Shown here in pieces: positions 24,444 to 33,476 of a stretch of DNA of 36,178 nucleotides. Made by a program: the position numbers and the translations under genes. This DNA is from Bradyrhizobium altum (GTDB taxonomy: Bacteria > Pseudomonadota > Alphaproteobacteria > Rhizobiales > Xanthobacteraceae): positions 1-36,178 of the forward strand of contig NZ_JACMYP010000058.1 of the NCBI RefSeq assembly GCF_020889705.1, read 5' to 3'. The notes under the pieces were generated by a model. That model did not search any database. It saw only the letters and a program-made list of their open reading frames with translations, and was not told where the DNA came from. Within the stretch, counting starts at the first letter, position 1; each line of letters starts with the position of its first letter.

Positions 24444-26549
24444 GTGCGAATTGCCTTCGAAAACTCGCGCCGCCTGCCGAACGACGATCTCCCAGAGAAA
24501 GCGGTTGCCGTCGCACACGGTCTGAAGCGTTTGGCCGAGCAGATCGCTAACATTACTAGTGTCCCCGATGCTCTGCAGGCCCTTTCGATCTCGATCGAGC
24601 CGCCCGTCTCGTCCTTCGCCGCCTTATCCCATTTCCCTATGGACTCTTGGGAAATACTCTCGAAATCGGCGAGTGAGATGCCGTATAGTCGCGCGATACG
24701 CGTACAAGGGGGCTTCTCGGTGCACGACAGTTCGGTGGAAAGAGCCAGATGGCTCCGCGATTTGCTGCGCTTTCTGCCTCTGCGCAGCCAATTCGTGCTC
24801 TCCGGCAATACCCGGGACCTTCAGATCCACGAGGTCGGTCCGGGCGAGGTGACCGCAGCGCCGCTATCGAGGGTCCTGCCAGACCATTTAAAGGCAGCTG
24901 GTTATGGGCGGATCATCTGGTTCGATCTTCTGAACGGATTTCGGGACGTCGAGCCCGCCGACGGAAGTTACCTCACTCAATTGGGTCTAGTGCCGACCAA
25001 TGGCACTGCGGCAGGCGGGATCGACCTTCTGTCGACCACGCTTGAACGGCACGTCACGGCTGAAGGCCAGCCCTCCGTCCTGGTCGTGGACTTCGCCTCG
25101 AGACTGGTCGCACGAAACGACGCATTATCACCTGCCGAGCACCAGCTTTTCTCCCGGGCGCTGATCCTGTCTCACGCGGCGCGGGCGCGTCCGGCAGGCG
25201 ACAAACGCCTGCCCTTCTTCAATACGGTCGTCTGGATCGTCGACAAGGAGGGTGATCTGCCCGATTGGTTCCTGATCGGAAACCCAAAGGTCAGACACGT
25301 CCCGATCGGGCGACCGGATCATCTGGCGAGGCGGAGCATGATCCGCTCCCTTGTTCGCGGTCTACCCGGCGCGCAGAACGCGGACCAATCGGACCTAGAA
25401 AAGTGTACGCATGGCTTCGTTGACGAGACTGAAGGCCTGCTGTTGCTCGACGTCAGCGCGGTCGCGCAGCTCGCCCGCAGCGAAGGCGTGCAGTTCGATC
25501 GGATCGCCGACGCCGTGCGGCGCTTCAAAGTGGGCGTGACTGAGGATCCCTGGCGCAAGATCAGCCGCGACAAGATCACTTCGGGTGAAGCCTTCGTCAG
25601 ACGCCGCGTCAAGGGACAGTCCCACGCAGTCACGCATATGCTTGATATCGTCAAGCGCGCGGTGACCGGGATCGGACAATCGCCGCGCGGCGGCCGGCCA
25701 AGAGGTGTCGTCTTTCTTGCCGGGCCGACCGGCGTCGGCAAGACGGAACTCGCCAAGACCATCACCAGCCTGCTGTTCGGCGATGAATCCGCGTATATCC
25801 GCTTCGACATGTCAGAGTTTAGCGCCGAGCACTCCGACCAGCGACTGATCGGCGCACCGCCCGGCTATATCGGATATGATGTCGGCGGCGAGCTCACCAA
25901 CGCGATCCGTGAAAAGCCGTTCAGCGTCGTCCTGTTCGATGAGATCGAGAAGGCTCATCCGAGGATACTTGACAAATTCCTGCAGGTTCTTGACGACGGC
26001 GTCCTTACCTCCGGACGAGGCGATCGCGTCTATTTCTCCGAAGCGTTCATTGTCTTCACCTCGAATCTAGGCATCTATGTACCGGGACCGTCCGGCGAGA
26101 GAATTGCCAACGTCACGCCCGAAGAGAGTTTCGAAGCGGTACGCAGCAAGGTCCGAGGCGAGATCGAAAGGCACTTCAAGCAAGTCCTCAACCGGCCCGA
26201 GATATTGAACCGGATCGGAGAGAACGTCATCGTTTTCGACTTTATCCGGCCCGAGGTCGCAAATGAGATATTCGATTCAATGGTCGACAATCTGCTCAGG
26301 GACGTCAGCTCGCTGGGCTATGAGGTGAGTTTGAGCGAAGCTGCGCGCGAGGTCCTTCGCGGCCTGTGCCTTTCTGATCTTTCAAACGGCGGCCGAGGCA
26401 TCCGCAACCAAGTCGAATCTCACCTCATCAACCCGCTCTCGCGGGCTCTGTTCGATGGGGAAGCGGAAACGAGACGCAGATATAGGATCGAAGCGGTCCG
26501 CCCCGGGCCATCGACCTCGATTGATCTCGTGAGCGAGCAGTCCTCATGA
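24444..26549 (+). CDS. ClpB/ClpA-like AAA+ ATPase, first gene of candidate defence operon
   Basis: The C-terminal half of this 701-residue protein is a Clp/Hsp100 D2-type AAA+ domain: Walker A GPTGVGKT (427-434), the pore loop GYIGYDVGG (474-482), Walker B VVLFDEIEKAH (495-505), sensor 1 TSN (539-541) and a sensor-2-like GGRGIRNQVES (about 645-655). The first 370 residues hold a second, degenerate AAA-like region (FVLSGNTRDL and a VLVVDFA strand) without Walker A. There is no ClpB N-domain or middle coiled coil, so it is not housekeeping ClpB. The start is uncertain: GTG at 24444 lacks a ribosome-binding site and follows a stop codon by three bases, so the N-terminus may be shortened. Its stop overlaps the radical-SAM start (ATGA). 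It likely remodels or unfolds a partner; that is inference. Confidence 0.83.
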   Translation: MRIAFENSRRLPNDDLPEKAVAVAHGLKRLAEQIANITSVPDALQALSISIEPPVSSFAALSHFPMDSWEILSKSASEMPYSRAIRVQGGFSVHDSSVERARWLRDLLRFLPLRSQFVLSGNTRDLQIHEVGPGEVTAAPLSRVLPDHLKAAGYGRIIWFDLLNGFRDVEPADGSYLTQLGLVPTNGTAAGGIDLLSTTLERHVTAEGQPSVLVVDFASRLVARNDALSPAEHQLFSRALILSHAARARPAGDKRLPFFNTVVWIVDKEGDLPDWFLIGNPKVRHVPIGRPDHLARRSMIRSLVRGLPGAQNADQSDLEKCTHGFVDETEGLLLLDVSAVAQLARSEGVQFDRIADAVRRFKVGVTEDPWRKISRDKITSGEAFVRRRVKGQSHAVTHMLDIVKRAVTGIGQSPRGGRPRGVVFLAGPTGVGKTELAKTITSLLFGDESAYIRFDMSEFSAEHSDQRLIGAPPGYIGYDVGGELTNAIREKPFSVVLFDEIEKAHPRILDKFLQVLDDGVLTSGRGDRVYFSEAFIVFTSNLGIYVPGPSGERIANVTPEESFEAVRSKVRGEIERHFKQVLNRPEILNRIGENVIVFDFIRPEVANEIFDSMVDNLLRDVSSLGYEVSLSEAAREVLRGLCLSDLSNGGRGIRNQVESHLINPLSRALFDGEAETRRRYRIEAVRPGPSTSIDLVSEQSS

Positions 26550-27199
26550 GCACGATGGTCAATCTATCGCGCATCCATTTCCCGATAACGACCCTGGGGC
26601 CTGGCCGCAGGATCGGAATCTGGTTTCAAGGCTGCTCGATCCGTTGCCCAGGATGCATCTCCATGGACACATGGGCGCAGGGGCGCGGAACAACGACCAT
26701 AACAGAAGTCATCAAGGCCGTTTCACCGTGGCTATCGACCGCCGACGGGATCACGATTTCGGGTGGAGAGCCTTTTGACCAGCGTGAGGCCTTGTTCGAC
26801 CTTCTAACAGAACTTCGCGCTCGCACGAAGGCCGACATCCTCGTGTTTAGCGGCTACCCCTGGGCCACGATCTGCGAAGCGCTCGCCAGCTCGCCTCCTC
26901 TCATCGACGCGGTTGTTTCCGGGCCGTTCAATATCGATGAGACGCAAACCCTTGCGCTTCGTGGCAGCGACAATCAAGAGCTGCACCTCCTAACGCCGTT
27001 GGGCCATACTCGGTTCGCCAGTTTCGAGCGTCGCATCGACGAAACAGACCGCACCTTCGATGTCATGTTCGACGACGATGGCGACGTCTGGCTTGCCGGC
27101 ATTCCCGCGCGCGGCGACTTCCGCCGCCTGCGACATATTCTTGAAGACGGCGGATCAACGCTTGGAACTTCGGAAGATACCCGTTTCCCTTCTCTTTAG
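26546..27199 (+). CDS. NrdG-like radical SAM activase protein
   Basis: This 217-residue protein carries the radical-SAM cluster motif C30-x3-C34-x2-C37 (GCSIRCPGC) and the SAM-binding GGEPF (73-77). The layout is that of the small activase group typified by NrdG and PflA: one 4Fe-4S cluster and no SPASM extension. NrdG activates anaerobic ribonucleotide reductase, but no glycyl-radical enzyme is present nearby. The ATG at 26546 overlaps the AAA+ stop as ATGA, and only seven bases separate its stop from the helicase start, so it is an integral operon member. It may install a radical or modify a protein or nucleotide for this system; the substrate is unknown. The family is clear; the role is open. 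Confidence 0.85.
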   Translation: MSTMVNLSRIHFPITTLGPGRRIGIWFQGCSIRCPGCISMDTWAQGRGTTTITEVIKAVSPWLSTADGITISGGEPFDQREALFDLLTELRARTKADILVFSGYPWATICEALASSPPLIDAVVSGPFNIDETQTLALRGSDNQELHLLTPLGHTRFASFERRIDETDRTFDVMFDDDGDVWLAGIPARGDFRRLRHILEDGGSTLGTSEDTRFPSL

Positions 27200-27206
27200 A
27201 AATTTG

Positions 27207-30200
27207 ATGATGATCAGACTTTGCCCGAACTGCGCTACCGAACGGCCTGTCACCGAAATCTTCTGCGAAGGCTCGTTGAATGGACAGACCTGCGGCTGGG
27301 ACCTGTCGGCCGTCGATATAACCGCTCCCGGCTTGACGAGACCGAAGCCTAGTCCGCGGGTAACGTCGCCATCGAAAGACCCTACCTGCCGAAATGGTCA
27401 TCGGGGCTCGGCCGGCGACCTGGTTTGCGGTTTCTGCGGCGAGCCGATCATCGAACGCGACGAGCCGCCCTCACCAGCCGAACCTCTTCCGGCGCCGGAG
27501 CCTCCGCCAGACACTGAGACGGTCGTCGACGGTTGGCATTTGCAGGATCGGATTGCCTCATCCAGCGCGGTTCGCGAGCGCTTCGTCGCAACCCGCGCCC
27601 AAGACGGACAACGTGGAATACTCACACTTTATGCGGCCGGCTCGGAGCCGGACCGGGCGATCTATGATTTGCTCGTAAAGCTTCCTCGAGATCACGTCCC
27701 CGAATTCTTCGCAACCGGCCGCTGGCAAGAGCGCGCCTACGAGGTCGCGGAGGAATTCAAGGGCGGCACTCTTGCGGATTTTGCCGTCGATCCTGCCGAT
27801 CCGGCGTCCATTGCAACGTTGGTGGGCGAGCTCGCCAAGGCCGTTCACGCTCTCACCGAAGCCGGATTGCGACACAGGGATCTGCGCCCTTCCGTCGTCT
27901 TCGTGCGGTCAAAAGAGCCACTCGACCTTGTCATCGGCGGCTTCGGATCGGCACGGCTGTCCGAATTCGACCTCGATATTGTGTCTCCGCTCGAAACCAC
28001 CCGTTATATGGCGCCCGAGGCAATCGCCGGCGGCGTAGCTCCAGCTTCCGACTGGTGGAGCATGGGGATGATCCTGCTGGAGAAGATCACCCAGGGTGGC
28101 TGCTTCGAAGGCATCAATGAGCAGGCCTTTCTGATCCACATTCTCACCAACGGCGTACACCTGCCCGAAAACCTGGATGAGCGGATCAACACCTTGCTGC
28201 GGGGCCTGTTGGCCCGTGACAGGCGTCAGCGCTGGCAGTGGAAGGAAGTTCAGGCATGGCTGCGCGGAGAGAGCGTATCAGCACCAGCGACTGAGGCAGC
28301 GGGCGAGAAAGAGGGGCAAAGCTCGATCTCTCTGGGTGGAAAGCAATATCGCTCCGCAAACATGTTCGCATTGGCGGCGGCGGAAGCTGGGAATTGGGAC
28401 CAAGCCAAGGCCCTCGTCCTCAGGGGCGCGGTTGCAAGTTGGGCTTCGGAAGCCGGCTTCGAAGCGGCGGTTGCGGCCGCTCTTCGGCAAATTCTGCGGA
28501 CCGAAGAGCTTCAGGAGGATTTGAAGCTTTCCATCTCTTTGAAGGCGCTCAATCCTTCGATGCCGCTGATCGTCAGGGGCAATATCGTCACCCCGGGTTG
28601 GCTACTCGATCACCCGATCGACGGTTACACTCTCATTACGGGGCCGGCCCCCGACCTGCTCCGGAAAATCGATCCGGACGATTGGCTTTGGCGTCTGAAG
28701 GTCCGCTCGGACGCGGTTCGAAAGCGATTGGCCCAACTCGAAATCGCGGTCGAGGAGGATGCTTTGCGCGTCCATCTTCTGTCGACCTCGATGGCTCGCT
28801 TGGCCGCCCTCTGGGAAGAGCGGCGAAGGCTCTTCCCCGATAGCGACCATGCCGGCGTTGCCACCCTCACCGAGCGCCGCATCTCGGCGGAAGAAGACCT
28901 CATCATCCTGCTCAGCGCGACGTCGAACCAGTTCCGCTCCGCCTCCGGGGTCATCGAAGAAGCAGAAAAAGAAGCGTCCACGGCAGGGCTGGGCAGCTTT
29001 TCGGCCGAGGAGGCGATGGAACTGCTTGGCCGGCCGCGTCGCGAGATCTACCAGGCAATTGACGAGCGCATTCAAAACTTTGCCAGATGCGGCATTCAGC
29101 AAGTCGACGAGTGGGCGGATCAGTTTCGCCTCGACAGACGGATGCCGCTTGGGCGCGCGCTCGCCCTTCTCTGTGTGGAACTAGACGCCTGGAGACCGCT
29201 TCCAAAGCAAGGCTATGTGTCCACCATCCTCAACTTCTTCGCCAAGCGGATTTCGGGCGGGGTCTTGCGCGGGCCGCTGACGCGGATGCTGATCGGCAAG
29301 TCGACCAGGATCGACCTCACAGAGCTCGATACGTCCAGGGTGCCGGCGGCTGAGATTCTCGATCAACTGATTGGTCGCACGAGCCGGACCGTGAATCTCG
29401 ATCCGGCGGCTTTCGCCGATGACGATGGCCTTGAGCGTAGGCTCCGATCGCTGCATTCCCACGCGCTGCTCTACAAGCGTGACACCGGCATCGATGGCCT
29501 GTTCATGGGATTTCCGTTCCTGATCATGCGCGATCAGCGGCCGAACGCCAGACCCCGGATCGCCCCGGTCCTGCTATGGCCGGTGCGCATCAATCCGGAG
29601 GTCGGAAACCGCGGTCATGTGACTTTAAGTTATGGACGCGAGAAAAATCCGGACACGGAGATCGAGCACGTTCTCGTCAACCCGGCGCTCGAAGCCATGC
29701 TCGGCATCCCCGAGGCGAGACGTTGGCAAGAAGCCGCCAACGAGCTCCTGACCCATGCAAGCCTGTCCGTCCAGGCGGTGATGGATGCATTCAGCCGATT
29801 GGCCGAGCCGGCCGGCAATGAATTGACGGCCCTTCCCGGAAAAGACGTTGACGTCGGCGTCCAAGAGCGTCAGCTGGTGCCAGCAGCCGTGCTGTTCCAC
29901 CTGGCCTTCATGGGCCAGGTGGTGATGAAGGATCTTGAGACGCTCCGGGGCTTGCCCCCGACCGCGACGGCACTCGAGGCCGCCCTGCGCCTGAACGAAC
30001 AGCAGGCGACGCCTTCGGCATCCCCGCCGGTGAAAGAGGCCGACCGGTATTTTACCGCGGATAGCGATCCCTCGCAGGAGGCGGCCGTCCTCGAAGCACG
30101 TCAGGCGCCGGGACTGGTGATCGAAGGGCCTCCCGGAACCGGCAAGAGCCAGACCATCGTCAACATGGTCGCGGACGCGATCGGCACGGGAAAATCGCTT

Positions 30201-33200
30201 CTCGTGATCTGCCAGAAGCAAGCCGCCCTGGAGGTGGTCCGCAAGCGCTTGGACAAGGAACGCCTGACGGACCGCTTCGTCATGATCACCGACGCCAATC
30301 GCGACCGCGAGCCGATCGTCGGCGCAATCCGTTCGCAGGTGCAGGCTTTGCACAATCTGTCGCCTGGAGGATCTCCGGCCTGGAAGCGCGAGCGCGATCG
30401 CCTGGCCGCGCGCATCGAGACGCTCGAGATGGAGTTGGACCGCCGCCAGATCGCGCTTCATTCCGTGGACGATCGGACCGGATTGTCCTATCGAAGCCTG
30501 CTCGGCGAACTGCTCGAGATCGAAGAAGGCAGGAGCAAGCCGATCGACGCGCCTGAACTCCGTTCCTTACTGGCTGATCTACATCCAGCGGACGTGGCGA
30601 CGATCGAGGAGAATTGCGGTCCGCTCGCGAAATTCTGGCTGGCGTCGAAATTCGAAGACAATCCCCTGTCCGCCCTCAAGCCGTTTAATCCCGATCGAGG
30701 AACCGCCGCCGCCCTCGCCTCGCATCTGCAAGCATTTTTGCAAGCCGACGCCCGGCGGGAGCAGACCGATGCTGAGACGTCGAACTGCCTGAAAATATCG
30801 GATGCGGCGGAACTTCGCTCTTGGCTTGCCGAAGCGGACGAGCTCCGCTCGATCAGCGATTCAGTCTGCGCAAATCTCGCTCGACTGCGGCCGCTGTTTC
30901 GGAACGTCGAGGATGGGACATCGGAGGCTACGCGTATTCTCGAGGGCTTGTCAGCGATTAAAGAAATCTTCTCATCGCTCGACGGTCCATCCTACAAGCC
31001 GAACTTTTGCTCCAAGCTCATCGCCTTCGATGAGGAAGAGCTCTGCTCCGCTGGAGAGCTCGCGGGTCAAGTCCGCTTGCCGGCACGCGCCATACAATGG
31101 ATCAACCCGCTCCATTGGCTACGAACGCGCCGTGTACGCCAGCTCCTTGCCTCATTGCAGCTCCCGCAAGATAACGACGCCATCGGCTCGTTGTATTATG
31201 CGGTCGAACTCGAATTGGCCATACGCCAACCAAGGCGCGAATTAGAGCAATATTTCACAATCCTGTTCGGCCGCGCCCCCGATCTGGACGTGTCGCCCGG
31301 CAAGCTCGCCGACTTCGCCGAGCGCCTTGGCTCGTTCCTCAATGGTCTGGGCGGCCACAATTCGCTCATCGATCGGTGCCCGAGCCGGCTTGAGCTCGAT
31401 AGGACGTTGTCCGCCGGAACGACCGAAGAGCTCGGCACGTTCTTTGAGCGGGCTGATCTTGCGCTCACCAGGCATGACACGCGAGAGGAGAGCCGCGCCG
31501 CCTTGGAGCGGCTCAAGACCTATTTCGACGAACTGTGGCTCGGATCGAGACGCTCGGCGATCGAGAATGGCTGCTCCAATGCGAGCGCCATTGACCAGAT
31601 CGTACAGGTCCTGCCGATGCTCAATAACTACCAGGAATATCGGCTTCGATCTTCGCGGCTGGACGACAAGGAGCGCGCCATCTTCGCAACACTCAGGTCC
31701 AGGGAGTCCGAGCTTTCGGAACTGGCTTCCGAAGGCCTCGACGCCTGCATTCGCGCCACCATAGGCCGCGAGGCCCGTTTGGCGTGGAAGGCCGGTATGG
31801 AGAGCGTGAATACTGACGTGTTGTTCGACGCCGACGAGCTCGATGCGAAGGTAAAATCGCTCGCGGAAGCCGACGCGCAGATCAGGCAGTACAATCGGGA
31901 TCTTCTCGTCCAAGGCATCGATGCGACAAGAGTGCGTCCGACGACGGAGTGGGATGCAATCACGAGGCTACGCGGGCCAAGAGCACTAAGATTGCGCGAA
32001 TTCATCGATCGCGCCGCTCCGCTTGGTCTTTTCGCGCTCCGGCCGGTCTGGCTCATGACACCGGATGTCGCAAGCCGCGTTCTGCAACCGCGCGCCGGAC
32101 TCTTCGATACCGTCATCTTTGACGAGGCTTCGCAGATGCCGGTTGAATATGCCCTGCCCGCCCTGTTCCGAAGCAGACTCGTTGTCGTCAGCGGCGACGA
32201 AAAGCAGATGCCGCCGACCTCCTTCTTCGCCAGCAAGGTCGAGAACGATGAAGCGGCGATATTCGACGGCGAGGAACCTGAAGAAGGAGCCAGCGAGGAG
32301 GAACGCGAGGCCTTCGCGGAGACGTGGAATCGCAGAGAGATCAAGGATTGTCCCGACCTCCTCCAACTCGCCCGTTCCGTGCTTCGGACCCGTACTCTGC
32401 AGGTGCACTATCGTTCGAAATATCGAGAGCTGATTTCATTCTCGAATGCATCGTTCTACGCCAACGGTCTTAGCGTCCCCGTTCGCCATCCAGTAGAGAC
32501 AATCCGCAGGCTCAAGCCGATCGAAGTGGTGCGCTCGGACGGTACTTACAAGGCCCAGACGAACCAAAAAGAAGCCAGCGATGTCGTGCAATACCTGTCC
32601 GAGCTTTGGCAGGATTCATCGCCACCGTCGGTCGGCGTCGTCACGTTCAACCGCAAGCAGGCCGACGCCATAGAAGATGCCTTGGAAGATCGCGCCGAAA
32701 ACGATGCAGCGTTCCGAGAGGCGTTGATGCGCGAACGCGAACGTATCGAGCATGGCGAAGATATGGGCTTTTTCGTCAAGAACGTGGAGAATGTGCAAGG
32801 CGATGAGCGCGACATCATTGTTTTCTCCACGACCTTTGGCCGCAATGAGCACGGCGTCTTCCGCAAGACCTTCGGCGCGCTGGGGCACGCTGGAGGCGAG
32901 CGCCGCCTGAACGTTGCCGTGACGCGCGCAAGGGAGAAGGTGGTCATAGCGACATCCATGCCGATATCTGAGATATCGGACCTATTGACGAGGCGTAATG
33001 GGCCGAGGGTGCCGCGCGACTATCTGCAAGGCTACCTCGAATATGCCAGGACGGTATCTGATGGTCTTGCAGACTCCGGAAAGACGCTTCTGGACCGCAT
33101 GGTCACCGAACAGCGCTCTCACCACGATTCTGGAAGTTATGAGGACGACGGCTTCACGAGGTCGGTCGAAGCATTCTTGGCGGCGAATGGCTATAAGCCC

Positions 33201-33476
33201 AGTCGGGCTCGTGACGGCGGCGCATTTAGCCTTGATTTCGCCGTGACCGATCCCCGAACCGGCCTCTACGCGATCGGCGTGGAATGCGACGCGCCCCGAC
33301 ATCGATTGCTTCAAAGAGCGCGTGCTCGCGAAATCTGGCGTCCCAACGTGTTGGGAAGAACCGTTCCTTATGTCCATAGGGTTTCGTCCTATGCTTGGAC
33401 TCATGCCGGAGACGCCGAACGGCTGCGGCTCAAGAATGCTGTCGAACAGGCGCTGCGTGGGGGAGGATTGCAATGA
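27207..33476 (+). CDS. giant zinc-ribbon/pseudokinase/SF1-helicase/nuclease protein
   Basis: The frame opens at 27060 inside the radical-SAM gene, but the ATG at 27207 (2089 aa) immediately starts a zinc ribbon (CPNCA...C...C, 6-29), so I use it. A second C-x-H/C-x2-C cluster lies at 61-77. Residues of about 105-330 are a Ser/Thr-kinase-like domain with HRDLRP (223-228) and APE (269-271), but DFG is GFG (245-247), the catalytic-loop Asn is Val and no beta-3 Lys is seen, so it is a likely pseudokinase. A DUF4011-like region precedes a COG1112/Upf1-like SF1 helicase: Walker A GPPGTGKS (about 974), DEAS (about 1639), GDEKQMPP and VAVTRARE (about 1903). The C-terminus (about 1970-2080) resembles the MTES_1575/DUF559-type endonuclease (FSLDFAV, GVECDA). 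It overlaps the next gene by ATGA. Kinase-plus-helicase proteins are known in Mokosh-type defence. Confidence 0.85.
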   Translation: MMIRLCPNCATERPVTEIFCEGSLNGQTCGWDLSAVDITAPGLTRPKPSPRVTSPSKDPTCRNGHRGSAGDLVCGFCGEPIIERDEPPSPAEPLPAPEPPPDTETVVDGWHLQDRIASSSAVRERFVATRAQDGQRGILTLYAAGSEPDRAIYDLLVKLPRDHVPEFFATGRWQERAYEVAEEFKGGTLADFAVDPADPASIATLVGELAKAVHALTEAGLRHRDLRPSVVFVRSKEPLDLVIGGFGSARLSEFDLDIVSPLETTRYMAPEAIAGGVAPASDWWSMGMILLEKITQGGCFEGINEQAFLIHILTNGVHLPENLDERINTLLRGLLARDRRQRWQWKEVQAWLRGESVSAPATEAAGEKEGQSSISLGGKQYRSANMFALAAAEAGNWDQAKALVLRGAVASWASEAGFEAAVAAALRQILRTEELQEDLKLSISLKALNPSMPLIVRGNIVTPGWLLDHPIDGYTLITGPAPDLLRKIDPDDWLWRLKVRSDAVRKRLAQLEIAVEEDALRVHLLSTSMARLAALWEERRRLFPDSDHAGVATLTERRISAEEDLIILLSATSNQFRSASGVIEEAEKEASTAGLGSFSAEEAMELLGRPRREIYQAIDERIQNFARCGIQQVDEWADQFRLDRRMPLGRALALLCVELDAWRPLPKQGYVSTILNFFAKRISGGVLRGPLTRMLIGKSTRIDLTELDTSRVPAAEILDQLIGRTSRTVNLDPAAFADDDGLERRLRSLHSHALLYKRDTGIDGLFMGFPFLIMRDQRPNARPRIAPVLLWPVRINPEVGNRGHVTLSYGREKNPDTEIEHVLVNPALEAMLGIPEARRWQEAANELLTHASLSVQAVMDAFSRLAEPAGNELTALPGKDVDVGVQERQLVPAAVLFHLAFMGQVVMKDLETLRGLPPTATALEAALRLNEQQATPSASPPVKEADRYFTADSDPSQEAAVLEARQAPGLVIEGPPGTGKSQTIVNMVADAIGTGKSLLVICQKQAALEVVRKRLDKERLTDRFVMITDANRDREPIVGAIRSQVQALHNLSPGGSPAWKRERDRLAARIETLEMELDRRQIALHSVDDRTGLSYRSLLGELLEIEEGRSKPIDAPELRSLLADLHPADVATIEENCGPLAKFWLASKFEDNPLSALKPFNPDRGTAAALASHLQAFLQADARREQTDAETSNCLKISDAAELRSWLAEADELRSISDSVCANLARLRPLFRNVEDGTSEATRILEGLSAIKEIFSSLDGPSYKPNFCSKLIAFDEEELCSAGELAGQVRLPARAIQWINPLHWLRTRRVRQLLASLQLPQDNDAIGSLYYAVELELAIRQPRRELEQYFTILFGRAPDLDVSPGKLADFAERLGSFLNGLGGHNSLIDRCPSRLELDRTLSAGTTEELGTFFERADLALTRHDTREESRAALERLKTYFDELWLGSRRSAIENGCSNASAIDQIVQVLPMLNNYQEYRLRSSRLDDKERAIFATLRSRESELSELASEGLDACIRATIGREARLAWKAGMESVNTDVLFDADELDAKVKSLAEADAQIRQYNRDLLVQGIDATRVRPTTEWDAITRLRGPRALRLREFIDRAAPLGLFALRPVWLMTPDVASRVLQPRAGLFDTVIFDEASQMPVEYALPALFRSRLVVVSGDEKQMPPTSFFASKVENDEAAIFDGEEPEEGASEEEREAFAETWNRREIKDCPDLLQLARSVLRTRTLQVHYRSKYRELISFSNASFYANGLSVPVRHPVETIRRLKPIEVVRSDGTYKAQTNQKEASDVVQYLSELWQDSSPPSVGVVTFNRKQADAIEDALEDRAENDAAFREALMRERERIEHGEDMGFFVKNVENVQGDERDIIVFSTTFGRNEHGVFRKTFGALGHAGGERRLNVAVTRAREKVVIATSMPISEISDLLTRRNGPRVPRDYLQGYLEYARTVSDGLADSGKTLLDRMVTEQRSHHDSGSYEDDGFTRSVEAFLAANGYKPSRARDGGAFSLDFAVTDPRTGLYAIGVECDAPRHRLLQRARAREIWRPNVLGRTVPYVHRVSSYAWTHAGDAERLRLKNAVEQALRGGGLQ

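Noticed and set aside
24444..26549. Housekeeping ClpB chaperone
   Set aside because: There is one active AAA+ domain only, no N-domain or middle coiled coil, and operon linkage with radical-SAM and helicase genes.
29625..30461. Large minus-strand open frame within the helicase gene
   Set aside because: It is an antisense shadow in GC-rich DNA; the plus strand carries the helicase Walker A motif here.
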